DNA of 10,198 nucleotides from an archaeon (GTDB lineage: Archaea; Halobacteriota; Syntropharchaeia; Alkanophagales; Methanospirareceae), in NCBI GenBank assembly GCA_030019325.1, contig JASEFB010000326.1, forward strand, positions 1-10,198, written 5' to 3'. Position numbers and translations under genes: made by a program. Positions 1 through 6,342 of this stretch are shown in pieces. A model generated the notes under the pieces. It saw only the letters and a program-made list of their open reading frames with translations, ran no database searches and was not told where the DNA came from. Position 1 is the first letter of the stretch, and each line of letters starts with the position of its first letter.

Positions 1-484
1 CCCCCACATTGTTGCGGGAATTGCGTTATACGGCGTATTCATGCGGTATGGACTGATCGGTGCACCGCTACGGAGATTAGGGATTGTTATTACGGATGCC
101 TATCCAGGAATCGTGGTTGCGATGCTCTTCATGAGTTTCCCGTATTTAGTAGATTCCGCGAGAGAAGGGTTTAAAGGGGTTGACCCCCGATTAGAGAATG
201 TTGCACGCTCATTGGGCGCATCTCACTGGCGAACCTTCAGAGAAATAACGTTCCCGCTTGCTTTTCCTTCCATGCTGAGTGGCGCAATTCTGAGCTGGGG
301 ACGTGCGATAAGCGAGTTCTCGGCTGTTCTCGTCCTTGCATACTACCCAATCTCAGCCCCAATTTTAATATACGAGAAATTTTCGCGTGGGCTTCGGGCA
401 TCACGACCAATCTCGGTCTTGCTGATTTCGATCTGTTTGGTTATATTTATCGTATTGCGGGTACTCCATCGGAGAAGCAAATGA
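1..484 (+). CDS. wtpB: Tungstate/molybdate-type ABC transporter permease, 3' part (5' end outside window)
   Basis: This is the C-terminal 160 or so residues of an inner-membrane ABC permease. The frame is open from base 2 (PHIVAGIALYGVFMRYG...), so the ATG at 41 is internal and the start lies upstream of the window. It shows hydrophobic membrane segments and the cytoplasmic EAA-type loop that docks on the ATPase (residues reading ENVARSLGASHWRTFREI, then FPLAFPSM, about bases 200-275). The phrase SWGRAISEFSA near base 300 is typical of ModB/WtpB/CysT permeases. The stop codon overlaps the ATG of the ATPase gene (ATGA, 481-484), so the two are translationally coupled. A substrate-binding protein gene is expected upstream but cannot be seen. 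Molybdate or tungstate is inferred from the family and the partner; sulfate is the main alternative. Confidence 0.85.
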   Translation, partial: PHIVAGIALYGVFMRYGLIGAPLRRLGIVITDAYPGIVVAMLFMSFPYLVDSAREGFKGVDPRLENVARSLGASHWRTFREITFPLAFPSMLSGAILSWGRAISEFSAVLVLAYYPISAPILIYEKFSRGLRASRPISVLLISICLVIFIVLRVLHRRSK

Positions 485-1530
485 TAGAAGTAAGGGACTT
501 GTACAAGGATTGGAAAGAGTTCTCTCTAACAAATATAACCCTAGAAATCGAAAAAGGAGAATACTTCGTTATTTTGGGCCCCACTGGTGCCGGGAAGACG
601 TTACTTCTTGAGACCATCGCAGGTTTTTACATCCCGGATAGAGGAGAAGTCAGGATTGAAGGGCGTGCTGTAACGAGTGCCCCCCCCGAGAGGAGGAGGA
701 TTGGCTTTATTTACCAGGATTATTCCCTCTTCCCCCATTTGACCGTTGAGCAGAACATAGTATTCGGTTTGAAGTTGAAGAAGTCTTCAGCCCCGGATAC
801 GAATAGAAAGCGTGTGAAGGAAATAATGACCTGGCTGAGTATATCGCACCTCGCGCATCGGTACCCTGCTACGCTCAGTGGTGGGGAGCAGCAAAAGGTT
901 GCAATTGCCAGAGCCATTGCCATTGAACCCTCAATATTACTTTTGGACGAGCCGTTATCAGCTTTAGACCTCAGAACAAAGGATTATCTGAGAGAAGATT
1001 TAAAGCGCGTGAAAGAAGAATTCGGGATTACCATGGTTCATGTAACACATGACCAGACTGAAGCATTGATCCTCGCGGACAGAATAGCGGTGATGATGCA
1101 TGGGCGAATAGTGCAGGTAGGGACTCCCTACGAGATCTTTAATAAGCCGCTAACCGATGAGATAGCTGATTTTGTTGGCGTCGAGAACATATTACGTGGT
1201 GTTGTTCGAAGTAATGAGCAGGGCATTGCAGAGATAGAGGTTGATACCGGTACCATATTTGCCGTTTCGGAGTACCGTGCTGGAGAGGTAAAGGTGTGCA
1301 TAAGGCCTGAAGACATCATTCTGTCCGAAAGCCGAGGGGAGAGCAGTGCCAGGAACATTATGAGAGGAAGAATAAAAGAGCTGCATGACATGGGTCCCTT
1401 AACAAGGGTAAAGATGGATACTGGACTCGTAGCGCTTATTACAAAACAATCACGTGAAAATCTCGGGCTGCAAAAAGGAGATGAAGTTTATGCAACCTTC
1501 AAAGCGACTGCGGTGCATGTGGTGAGGTGA
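481..1530 (+). CDS. wtpC: Tungstate/molybdate-type ABC transporter ATP-binding protein
   Basis: This 349-residue cytoplasmic ATPase energises the importer encoded just upstream. All nucleotide-binding motifs are intact: Walker A GPTGAGKT (33-40), Q-loop Gln79, signature LSGGEQQ (132-138), Walker B ILLLDE (152-157), D-loop SALD and H-loop His190 (THD). Residues from about 230 to the end form a TOBE-like regulatory or substrate-sensing domain, beginning FVGVENILRG and containing CIRPEDI. That arrangement is typical of ModC/WtpC/CysA ATPases, and the length is normal for this group. The ATG at 481 overlaps the permease stop, which fixes the start. The gene is the last of its operon; the next gene is convergent. 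W or Mo would serve formylmethanofuran dehydrogenase and related enzymes, but the exact oxyanion cannot be read from the sequence. Confidence 0.87.
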   Translation: MIEVRDLYKDWKEFSLTNITLEIEKGEYFVILGPTGAGKTLLLETIAGFYIPDRGEVRIEGRAVTSAPPERRRIGFIYQDYSLFPHLTVEQNIVFGLKLKKSSAPDTNRKRVKEIMTWLSISHLAHRYPATLSGGEQQKVAIARAIAIEPSILLLDEPLSALDLRTKDYLREDLKRVKEEFGITMVHVTHDQTEALILADRIAVMMHGRIVQVGTPYEIFNKPLTDEIADFVGVENILRGVVRSNEQGIAEIEVDTGTIFAVSEYRAGEVKVCIRPEDIILSESRGESSARNIMRGRIKELHDMGPLTRVKMDTGLVALITKQSRENLGLQKGDEVYATFKATAVHVVR

Positions 1531-1561
1531 TAATTACGAAATGCTTAACGGCGTAATTTCA

Positions 1562-1642
1562 AAATCCCAATATGTACCAAATCCCCCAAAATTTGGTAGT
1601 ATTAGTAGTATTAGAAATTGGGATTTCCCCCAAGGGAAGGGG
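1562..1642. terminator. Nested inverted repeats between convergent genes, possible bidirectional terminator
   Basis: The gap between the convergent stops at 1530 and 1648 holds a compact structure. An outer 10-bp perfect inverted repeat (AAATCCCAAT 1562-1571 with ATTGGGATTT 1617-1626) encloses a perfect 8-bp hairpin (TACCAAAT 1575-1582 with ATTTGGTA 1591-1598, 8-nt loop). Beside it is a 9-bp tandem repeat, TAGTATTAG (1597-1605 and 1606-1614). A C-run then G-run (1627-1630 with 1639-1642) could form a further stem. The position suits a terminator shared by wtpC and the minus-strand operon. There is no clear T-run, so this role is an inference. Confidence 0.4.
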
Positions 1643-1647
1643 TTCTC

Positions 1648-2019
1648 CTACTCTATGCCTTCTGCAATCTCCTTAAGCAAACTTGAAAATTCTTTTAAAT
1701 TTCTCCCCGCTTCTATCTGTTCAGCCGGTGACATTTCAAAAGGGTCTTTTTCCATCATCGAAGAAAGCTCTACCAATTTCGTCGTAAAGAAGACTACTTT
1801 AGCTAATAATTCGGAGTCCTCCTCTATTCCTGTGAACACATCAAGCGGGTCAGTCCGAAAAAGCTTTCTCATAACTTTCTCTAAATTTCTCAGTTCTTTA
1901 TCTATCTCCGCTATCTCTCCCATCATCACGAGCATCTCTCCAAATCTATCTAACCCATGTGCTACCCTCCTCAATTCATCTTTAGAAATTTTCGGCTTCC
2001 TTCTTCTCTTAACCCTCAT
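1648..2019 (-). CDS. Small helical protein of unknown function, downstream of mfnB
   Basis: I do not recognise this 123-residue protein. It begins with a very basic stretch (MRVKRRRKPK), followed by charged, amphipathic sequence that looks entirely alpha-helical with coiled-coil character (for example IAEIDKELRNLEKVMRKL and ELLAKVVFFTTKLVELSSM). It has no signal peptide, membrane segment or cysteine motif. I chose the ATG at 2019 because GGAGTGA stands four bases upstream of it. A longer reading starts at a TTG (2034) and would overlap mfnB by 11 nt. With the ATG the gene starts four bases after the mfnB stop, so it is almost certainly the last gene of the rpiA-mfnB operon. A nucleic-acid or protein-binding role is possible from the basic N-terminus but is not demonstrated. 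Confidence 0.75.
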   Translation of the reverse strand: MRVKRRRKPKISKDELRRVAHGLDRFGEMLVMMGEIAEIDKELRNLEKVMRKLFRTDPLDVFTGIEEDSELLAKVVFFTTKLVELSSMMEKDPFEMSPAEQIEAGRNLKEFSSLLKEIAEGIE

Positions 2020-2023
2020 AGCT

Positions 2024-2740
2024 TCACTCCGCAACCATCCGCTTCAACTCCCTCACCAACTCCGGTCTTACCCGATCCTCCCTGTTACCACCGCACACCA
2101 TGCCTCGAACACCCAGGATATCAGGGTTTATCGCCTTTATTGCGGGAAGATCCCCAAATGTAAGCGACCCCGCGAGTGCTGTCTCCAGTCCAAGCGCCTT
2201 TGATTCCGAAACGAAGGTCTTAAGCTCCGCTTCACGGAGAAACTCCAAGGTTGACCGCCCATCTTTTATGCCAGTGTCGACCATTGCCACGTCGATATCC
2301 ACTTCTTTCCCAATCCCCGAGATTTCAAAAGGTGAAAGCGAATTTATTCGTTTATAGTCAGAATAAAAAGCAGCAACAACCTTCTTTGTGGGATCGAAAC
2401 CTTTCACCGCTTTAACCACGCCGATCAGCAAATCTATCGCTTCTTGCCTTGTTTTTATCTTGAACAACCCAACTTTTATGTATTCTGCGCCGGCTGAAGC
2501 AGCACCTAACGCTGCTAACGAAGCAGTTCCCGGTTTATAATCGAAATCCCCTATTGCAGCACTTAATTTTATCCCATCTCCTTTCTCTTTTCCCACTAAT
2601 TCCTTTATTGCCTTTATAATCCAGGGGAAATTGGCGCCCAGTGAACCCTCTTTCGGATTCTTTACATCTATTATATCAGCGTTTCCACGAATCACTGCTT
2701 TCGCCTCCTCCACATCTCTCGGGCTCACCAACAATTTCAT
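2024..2740 (-). CDS. mfnB: (5-formylfuran-3-yl)methyl phosphate synthase (methanofuran biosynthesis)
   Basis: The 238-residue product matches the DUF556/MfnB family (Methanocaldococcus jannaschii MJ1099 type), which condenses two glyceraldehyde-3-phosphate molecules into the furan precursor of methanofuran. Family hallmarks are present: LLVSPRDV at the N-terminus, IIDVKNPKEGSLGANFPW (residues 23-40) with Lys27 at the Schiff-base lysine position of the family, SAAIGDFDYKPGT (60-72), AEYIKVGL (85-92), MVDTGIKDG (153-161) with the second conserved lysine Lys159, and GVRGMVCGG near the end. It is a TIM-barrel-type protein of normal length. The ATG at 2740 is preceded by a GGGAGA ribosome-binding site. 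It sits 24 nt after rpiA and just before a small helical gene. Its presence argues for an organism using methanofuran. Confidence 0.9.
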   Translation of the reverse strand: MKLLVSPRDVEEAKAVIRGNADIIDVKNPKEGSLGANFPWIIKAIKELVGKEKGDGIKLSAAIGDFDYKPGTASLAALGAASAGAEYIKVGLFKIKTRQEAIDLLIGVVKAVKGFDPTKKVVAAFYSDYKRINSLSPFEISGIGKEVDIDVAMVDTGIKDGRSTLEFLREAELKTFVSESKALGLETALAGSLTFGDLPAIKAINPDILGVRGMVCGGNREDRVRPELVRELKRMVAE

Positions 2741-2764
2741 TTTTCTCCCGCCCCTTCTTTATTT

Positions 2765-3454
2765 CTAATCTCTTTTTAATACCTTAACCCCTTTTTCATT
2801 CCCTACAAGTACCTCTGAGGCATTGGTAAATATCCCATGCTCGAGAGCGCCAACCACCGAAGAAAGAGCAATACTCATCTCTGTTGGATTGCGTATAACG
2901 CCAAAATCCGCATCTATTATGAGATTCCCATGCTCCGTGATAAAATATCCGCCTCTGAGTCTATCACTCCTTAAAACCGGCATGCCACCAAGCGCTTTCA
3001 CTTGCTTCTCGACTATCTTCACCACGTAGGGTAGAACTTCTAAAGGTACTGGCTTATTAAGCAGTTCTACCACTTTCTCTTCTTCAATACAGATGACAAG
3101 CCGCTTCGCCGCATAAGAGACAATCTTCTCCCTCGTATGCGAGCCCCAGCCGCCTTTAATCAAATTGAGGTGAGCATCAACTTGATCTGCTCCATCTATG
3201 CAGATGTCCAAAGAGGAATGCTCAGAAAGGGAGGTAAGGGGAATCCCGCATTCTATTGCTATCATTTCGGTTCTCAGCGAGGTAGGAACGCCCAAAACCT
3301 CGATTCCTTCGTCCTTTATCCTATCGCCTATCTTTCGTATCGCAAATTCTGCTGCAGACCCCGTACCGAGACCTACAATCATACCGTCTTTTATCAACGA
3401 TGATGCAGTTTCTGCTGCCCTTTCCTTTTTACTTCTCTTTTTATCCTCGCTCAT
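2765..3454 (-). CDS. rpiA: Ribose-5-phosphate isomerase A
   Basis: This 229-residue cytosolic enzyme interconverts ribose-5-phosphate and ribulose-5-phosphate. The RpiA signatures appear in order: GLGTGSAAEFAI (28-39, phosphate loop), DGADQVD (87-93; Asp87 and Asp90 are the conserved acidic pair, with Gln where many members have Glu), and KGGWGSHTREKIV (100-112) with Lys100 and the catalytic Glu109. The C-terminus VVGALEHGIFTNASEVLVG is also typical. The start is placed at the ATG at 3454 (MSEDKKRS). The frame is open further upstream, to 3595, but that extension overlaps rfcL and lacks family similarity. It is the first gene of the operon with mfnB (24-nt gap), and rfcL diverges from it. In archaea that lack a complete oxidative pentose phosphate route, RpiA serves pentose supply for nucleotides. 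Confidence 0.9.
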   Translation of the reverse strand: MSEDKKRSKKERAAETASSLIKDGMIVGLGTGSAAEFAIRKIGDRIKDEGIEVLGVPTSLRTEMIAIECGIPLTSLSEHSSLDICIDGADQVDAHLNLIKGGWGSHTREKIVSYAAKRLVICIEEEKVVELLNKPVPLEVLPYVVKIVEKQVKALGGMPVLRSDRLRGGYFITEHGNLIIDADFGVIRNPTEMSIALSSVVGALEHGIFTNASEVLVGNEKGVKVLKRD

Positions 3455-3510
3455 CGTTCCAATTTGAGCTTTTTCCTTCTTCAATAAGAACTTTTCGTTT
3501 TTGAGAGCTG

Positions 3511-3525
3511 AATAAAACATATTAA
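3511..3525. promoter_or_regulatory. AT-rich block, possible TATA element(s) of the rpiA/rfcL divergent promoter
   Basis: The sequence AATAAAACATATTAA lies between the divergent starts of rpiA (3454) and rfcL (3553). Read to the right it would place transcription initiation near 3540-3548, just before the rfcL ATG. Read to the left it would place it near 3488. No clean TATA consensus (TTTATATA) is present, so the call is tentative. Confidence 0.3.
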
Positions 3526-3552
3526 GGAAAGGTGTCCAATGATATAACAACA

Positions 3553-5013
3553 ATGCGAGAAAGCAGCGTGGAATGGACCGAAAAATATCGCCCAAAGAAG
3601 TTACGAGATGTTGTTGGAAACGAAGAAGCGATAGAAAAGTTAACCGAGTGGAGTGAGGAAGTATTTAAAGCAAAGTCGAAGAAAGCTGCTCTTCTCGTTG
3701 GACCGGCAGGCTGTGGCAAGACATCCGCGGCGTATGCACTTGCTTCAGATAAAGGGTGGGAAGTCATAGAGTTAAACGCATCGGACCAGAGAAGTGAAGG
3801 CGTGATAAAGAGGATAGTAGGGCCTGCTTCTACAAGCAATACGTTCAGTCAAACGACGAGATTGATCATTTTGGATGAGGCGGACAACCTCCATGGTAAA
3901 GAGGACAGAGGTGGAACGAAGGCAATAACTGAGATAGTGAAAAGAAGCACGCAGCCATTAATCCTCACTGCCAATGACAAATACAAGATGGGTAAAGGTT
4001 TACTGAGATATTGTAAGACAATTGAGTTCAAACGATTAGAAGAGCGGATTGTTTCTCGCGCACTCAGAAAAATAAGTCGTTCTGAGGGAATAGAGATAGA
4101 AAATAAGGCACTGCGCGCTTTGATAGATAATGCGCATGGTGATTTGAGGTCAGCAATAAATGACTTGCAGGCTCTTTCAATGTCCGAATTGAAGTTGGAG
4201 AGGATAAGTGAACGAGAGATAGCGACGGGAGAACGGGATATTGAGGAGGACATTTTTGAGGTATTGAAGAAAATTTTCGGTGTGGAGGGATACGAGCTGC
4301 AAGAAGCTCTTTCATCGCTTTACGCGCTTGATAAGACACCCGAAGAGAGCATACAGTGGATTTATAAGAATTTTTCCTATGGGTATGATGAAGAAAGCTT
4401 TTTGCACGGGCTGCGATACCTGAGCAGGGCGGATATGTTCTTAGGGAGGGTACGACAGCGCGAGAATTTCAAGTTCTGGCGCTATGCATCCAGTTTAATG
4501 GCGTGTGGCGTGCTCTCGGCACAGGAGATGCAGGTGGGTAAAAGGGCGGGGTGGGAACGACGAAAACAACAATATTTTCGTTCGCCCTGGCAACGGCAAC
4601 AACGAAGTGGCGAAGAGCGGAAATCGACACCGATACGAGAAGAGATAGCGAAAAAAGTAGCTGGATACTGCAAAGTGCCATTGAGCTATGCTCGATTCTT
4701 TGTCGTTCCTTTTTTGACGATTCTTTTTGAGGATGAAAAAAAGGCGGCGGATATTACCGCATCGCTGCGGCTGGATATTCCTCACATAGCCGTTTTAGTG
4801 AGCGATACAGATAACGGTGGAGAAGAAAAAGCGAAGCGGATATACCAGGACGCGCTTGCAATAGGGGTGAGGAAAGGTAAGGAGCACGTGGTTAATGTTG
4901 CAGTTGGTGAAGAACGAATAAAATCAAGGAAAACCGTCAGTGTGAAAGAGGAGGGCGAGGAAGAGGAAGGCGAAGAAGCTAAAAATCAAAAGACGTTGGC
5001 TGATTTCTTTTAG
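3553..5013 (+). CDS. rfcL: Replication factor C large subunit (clamp loader)
   Basis: RfcL is the large subunit of the archaeal clamp loader, which opens and loads the PCNA ring at primer-template junctions. Counting from the ATG at 3553 (486 residues), it starts close to the family motif VEWTEKYRPKKL. It then shows Walker A GPAGCGKT (50-57), Walker B LIILDEAD (104-111), sensor 1 LTAND (138-142) and the sensor-2 region GDLRSAINDLQ (196-206). A helical collar domain with a basic, Arg/Gln-rich insert follows, then an acidic linker. The protein ends in a textbook PCNA-interacting peptide, QKTLADFF. A GTG at 3532 would add seven residues, but its AAGGA box is only three bases away and homologues begin next to WTEKYRP, so I prefer the ATG. 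The small subunit gene is not in the window. Confidence 0.93.
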   Translation: MRESSVEWTEKYRPKKLRDVVGNEEAIEKLTEWSEEVFKAKSKKAALLVGPAGCGKTSAAYALASDKGWEVIELNASDQRSEGVIKRIVGPASTSNTFSQTTRLIILDEADNLHGKEDRGGTKAITEIVKRSTQPLILTANDKYKMGKGLLRYCKTIEFKRLEERIVSRALRKISRSEGIEIENKALRALIDNAHGDLRSAINDLQALSMSELKLERISEREIATGERDIEEDIFEVLKKIFGVEGYELQEALSSLYALDKTPEESIQWIYKNFSYGYDEESFLHGLRYLSRADMFLGRVRQRENFKFWRYASSLMACGVLSAQEMQVGKRAGWERRKQQYFRSPWQRQQRSGEERKSTPIREEIAKKVAGYCKVPLSYARFFVVPFLTILFEDEKKAADITASLRLDIPHIAVLVSDTDNGGEEKAKRIYQDALAIGVRKGKEHVVNVAVGEERIKSRKTVSVKEEGEEEEGEEAKNQKTLADFF

Positions 5014-5052
5014 GAAAAACGTGAAAAACTGCTAATAACTGCAATAAGGCTT

Positions 5053-5086
5053 ATCGTTCTTCTTTAAATATGTCCGAACGATTTTA
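5053..5086 (+). terminator. Possible rfcL terminator hairpin
   Basis: A perfect 7-bp inverted repeat (ATCGTTC 5053-5059 with GAACGAT 5076-5082, 16-nt loop) lies 40 nt after the rfcL stop and runs into a short T tract (5082-5085). The loop is long and the T tract is short, so this is weak support. Confidence 0.3.
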
Positions 5087-5118
5087 AGAGGCTTAAAAAG
5101 GGAATAGAAAAAATAAAA

Positions 5119-5573
5119 TCAACTTTTGTTTTGTCTTCTTCTCAGCAACAGGTAAGCTACTGCTAATAATCCAGCAATGGCGATAACTGCTTCGAAGCCC
5201 GGCTCTTCTGGTGTGGTGTCGGAGTTGGTGTCGGCGTTGGTGCTACTTTTGGTGCTGCGAACAGCACGAATATAGAGAAATGGGTTACCTTTGCGGTTGC
5301 TTTGTAAGCCCTTACAGGGCTTGCGGGGTAAACCCTTACAGGGTTTTCGGGGTGGTAGGGGCGGAGCCCCTACATGGGCAGAACCCCACAGCCAACGACC
5401 GTTGTATCAAGTGCCTTCCATCCGCCTGCTTCGTAGACGTAGATCACCGGTGTTCTTCCTTCAAACTTAGCGGTATCAAAGGTTATGGAAATTTCTACTG
5501 GTTGACTGAACGTTGCACCTGTTGGTCCGAAGTCGTATGCGTAGCCTACGTAAGCGAGTCGGGTGGCGTTATC
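5119..5573 (-). pseudogene. 3'-terminal remnant of a surface-protein gene with PGF-CTERM tail, disrupted by a hairpin element
   Basis: Bases 5215-5570 on the minus strand are a clearly homologous copy (mostly near-identical stretches) of the 3' part of the surface-protein gene at 6343-8294. Reading leftward from 5561 it encodes AYVGYAYDFGPTGATFSQ, then YVYEAGGWKALDTT, matching the intact paralogue. It then hits a stop inside an inserted hairpin element (5304-5389). Beyond the insert the copy resumes (ATAKVTHFSIFVLFAAPK, Thr-Pro stalk). A frameshift at about 5207-5215 then shifts the frame, and the new frame reads PEEPGFEAVIAIAGLL followed by AVAYLLLRRRQ, ending at TGA 5119-5121. That ending is a classic PGF-CTERM archaeosortase signal: PGF, hydrophobic helix, Arg cluster. 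The 5' part is missing. Homology stops next to the stop codon of the TumE-like gene. It cannot encode a functional protein. Confidence 0.85.
5304..5389. mobile_element. 86-bp triple-hairpin (REP/MITE-like) insertion
   Basis: Compared with the paralogous gene at 6579-6592, about 86 bp is inserted here, replacing about six bases. It consists of three perfect hairpins in a row: AAGCCCT-TAC-AGGGCTT (5306-5322), AAACCCT-TAC-AGGGTTT (5330-5346) and GTAGGGGC-GGA-GCCCCTAC (5355-5373). The first two belong to a 24-bp unit repeated in tandem (5306-5329 and 5330-5353) with three differences. Two of these are a compensating G-C to A-T exchange that keeps the stem paired. It encodes no protein and shows no terminal target duplication I can be sure of. 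The structure and small size fit a non-autonomous palindromic dispersed repeat. Copy number in the genome is unknown from this window. Confidence 0.7.
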
Positions 5574-5924
5574 CTAACTGCGTGTTATAGCGTAAAATTC
5601 GTTTATCTCCTCTATAACAATATAAACGTCAGCTTCGGGATTTCCTTTTAATTTCGAGGGAATAGTTTGACCATCGGCGGTGTGAAAATGATGAGGGAAA
5701 TTATCGAGTCCTTTATGATGAGGTGCATTGTCCCAGCCAATAATTCTCTTATTCTCCTTTATCAGCGTATATGCATACTTTCCCATCGTTTTGTTGTAGT
5801 ACATATCAAGGAAGTAATCGCCTTTAAGAACAATTCTGATCTTTGTTTTCAGGTTCTGGGCAAAGACTGCGAATTCGCATTCCCTGAGGAATGTTCTCGA
5901 TGCGTTAATGATTTCAGTATCCAC
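5574..5924 (-). CDS. TumE-like toxin of a toxin-antitoxin pair (DUF6516-like)
   Basis: This 116-residue protein carries the pattern I associate with the TumE/DUF6516 family of putative toxins: a beta-rich first half (IRIVLKGDYFLDMYYNK), then YAYTLIKENKRIIGWDNAPHH (split here as residues 50-60 and 61-70) and NFPHHFH (75-81), with the His-rich DNAPHH...FPHH core. It ends in a helix, VIEEINEF. The start is a GTG at 5924, supported by a strong AAAGGTG ribosome-binding site at 5932-5938, seven bases upstream. The start lies inside the preceding antitoxin-like gene (76-nt overlap), so the two are translationally coupled. Its stop codon coincides with the edge of the surface-protein pseudogene, and the frame would run on into that remnant without the TAG. 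The biochemical target is not known to me; the toxin role is inferred from family and arrangement. Confidence 0.72.
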   Translation of the reverse strand: MDTEIINASRTFLRECEFAVFAQNLKTKIRIVLKGDYFLDMYYNKTMGKYAYTLIKENKRIIGWDNAPHHKGLDNFPHHFHTADGQTIPSKLKGNPEADVYIVIEEINEFYAITRS

Positions 5925-6193
5925 TCAAATACACCTTTCATCTTTTTTAAATTCTCTAACTCCTCGTATGCATTTCTATATTCGATAGATTCCTCCCAAT
6001 ATGGGTGTTCTGGCAGTTCGGCATTTGCTAATTTCGCTTCGAACTCCGCGAGGTCACCATATTTCATTCTGAATTTTGCTAAAACCTCTTCATAGAATGC
6101 TATCTCAGATGTTATCGTTTTATGTATGCTATATATATCCTCTTTGGCTATATCTAATTCTAATACTCTGCCCTTTTTTGTTACCGTAGTCAT
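5849..6193 (-). CDS. Antitoxin-like partner upstream of the TumE-like gene
   Basis: The 114-residue product starts with a short beta-like segment (RVLELDI), followed by long amphipathic helices: EDIYSIHKTITSEIAFYEEVLAKF, split as residues 18-30 and 31-41. It then has EFEAKLANAELPEHPYWEES and EYRNAYEELENLKKMK (about 50-86), where the PYWEESIEYRNA phrase resembles the conserved Trp/Glu region of archaeal antitoxins next to TumE toxins. The last 25 residues are encoded in the overlap with the toxin gene and look like low-conservation tail. The ATG at 6193 is preceded by GAGGGGA about 12 bases upstream. Position (first gene), size, acidic helical nature and overlap with the next gene support the antitoxin role. 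I do not see a classical DNA-binding domain. Confidence 0.65.
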   Translation of the reverse strand: MTTVTKKGRVLELDIAKEDIYSIHKTITSEIAFYEEVLAKFRMKYGDLAEFEAKLANAELPEHPYWEESIEYRNAYEELENLKKMKGVFEWILKSLTHREHSSGNANSQSLPRT

Positions 6194-6212
6194 TTAGCTG
6201 TCAATCCCCTCT

Positions 6213-6238
6213 TCATATAAAATTTTTACATTTATACC
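6213..6238 (-). promoter_or_regulatory. Candidate TATA elements of the toxin-antitoxin operon
   Basis: On the minus strand, GGTATAAA (6238-6231) would place initiation near 6209, leaving a short leader that carries the GAGGGGA box (6211-6205). A second AT-rich match, TTATATGA (6220-6213), would place initiation at the ATG itself, giving a leaderless message. The sequence alone does not decide between them. Confidence 0.4.
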
Positions 6239-6263
6239 ATTATCGTCAAACATTAAAATAACT

Positions 6264-6291
6264 AAAAAAGGGGAATAAAAAACCATCCCCT
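6264..6291 (-). terminator. Hairpin and T-run downstream of the surface-protein gene
   Basis: On the minus strand a 6-bp stem (AGGGGA 6291-6286 with TCCCCT 6274-6269, 11-nt loop) is followed directly by a run of Ts (6269-6264). It stands about 50 bases after the stop of the surface-protein gene at 6343. It lies before the promoter of the toxin-antitoxin pair, where a terminator is expected. Confidence 0.5.
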
Positions 6292-6342
6292 ACAAATTTT
6301 TTGTTTTCAACTTTGCGTTACTTACTCTATCTATGCCTATGC

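Noticed and set aside
1541..2203. Long plus-strand reading frame of 220 codons opposite mfnB and the helical gene
   Set aside because: It lies antisense to two well-supported genes, has a Ser/Leu/Pro-rich shadow composition and spans the intergenic hairpin region.
3455..3595. Upstream extension of the rpiA frame by 47 codons
   Set aside because: It would overlap the rfcL start, has no family similarity, and the ATG at 3454 gives the usual RpiA length.
5306..5353. Two 24-bp tandem units as a possible CRISPR remnant
   Set aside because: The units are directly adjacent, with no unique spacers, and each is itself a hairpin. No cas genes are present.
5211..5651. Plus-strand frame over the pseudogene and hairpin element
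   Set aside because: Its Cys/Trp-rich product is the antisense shadow of the remnant; the minus strand shows clear homology to the surface protein.
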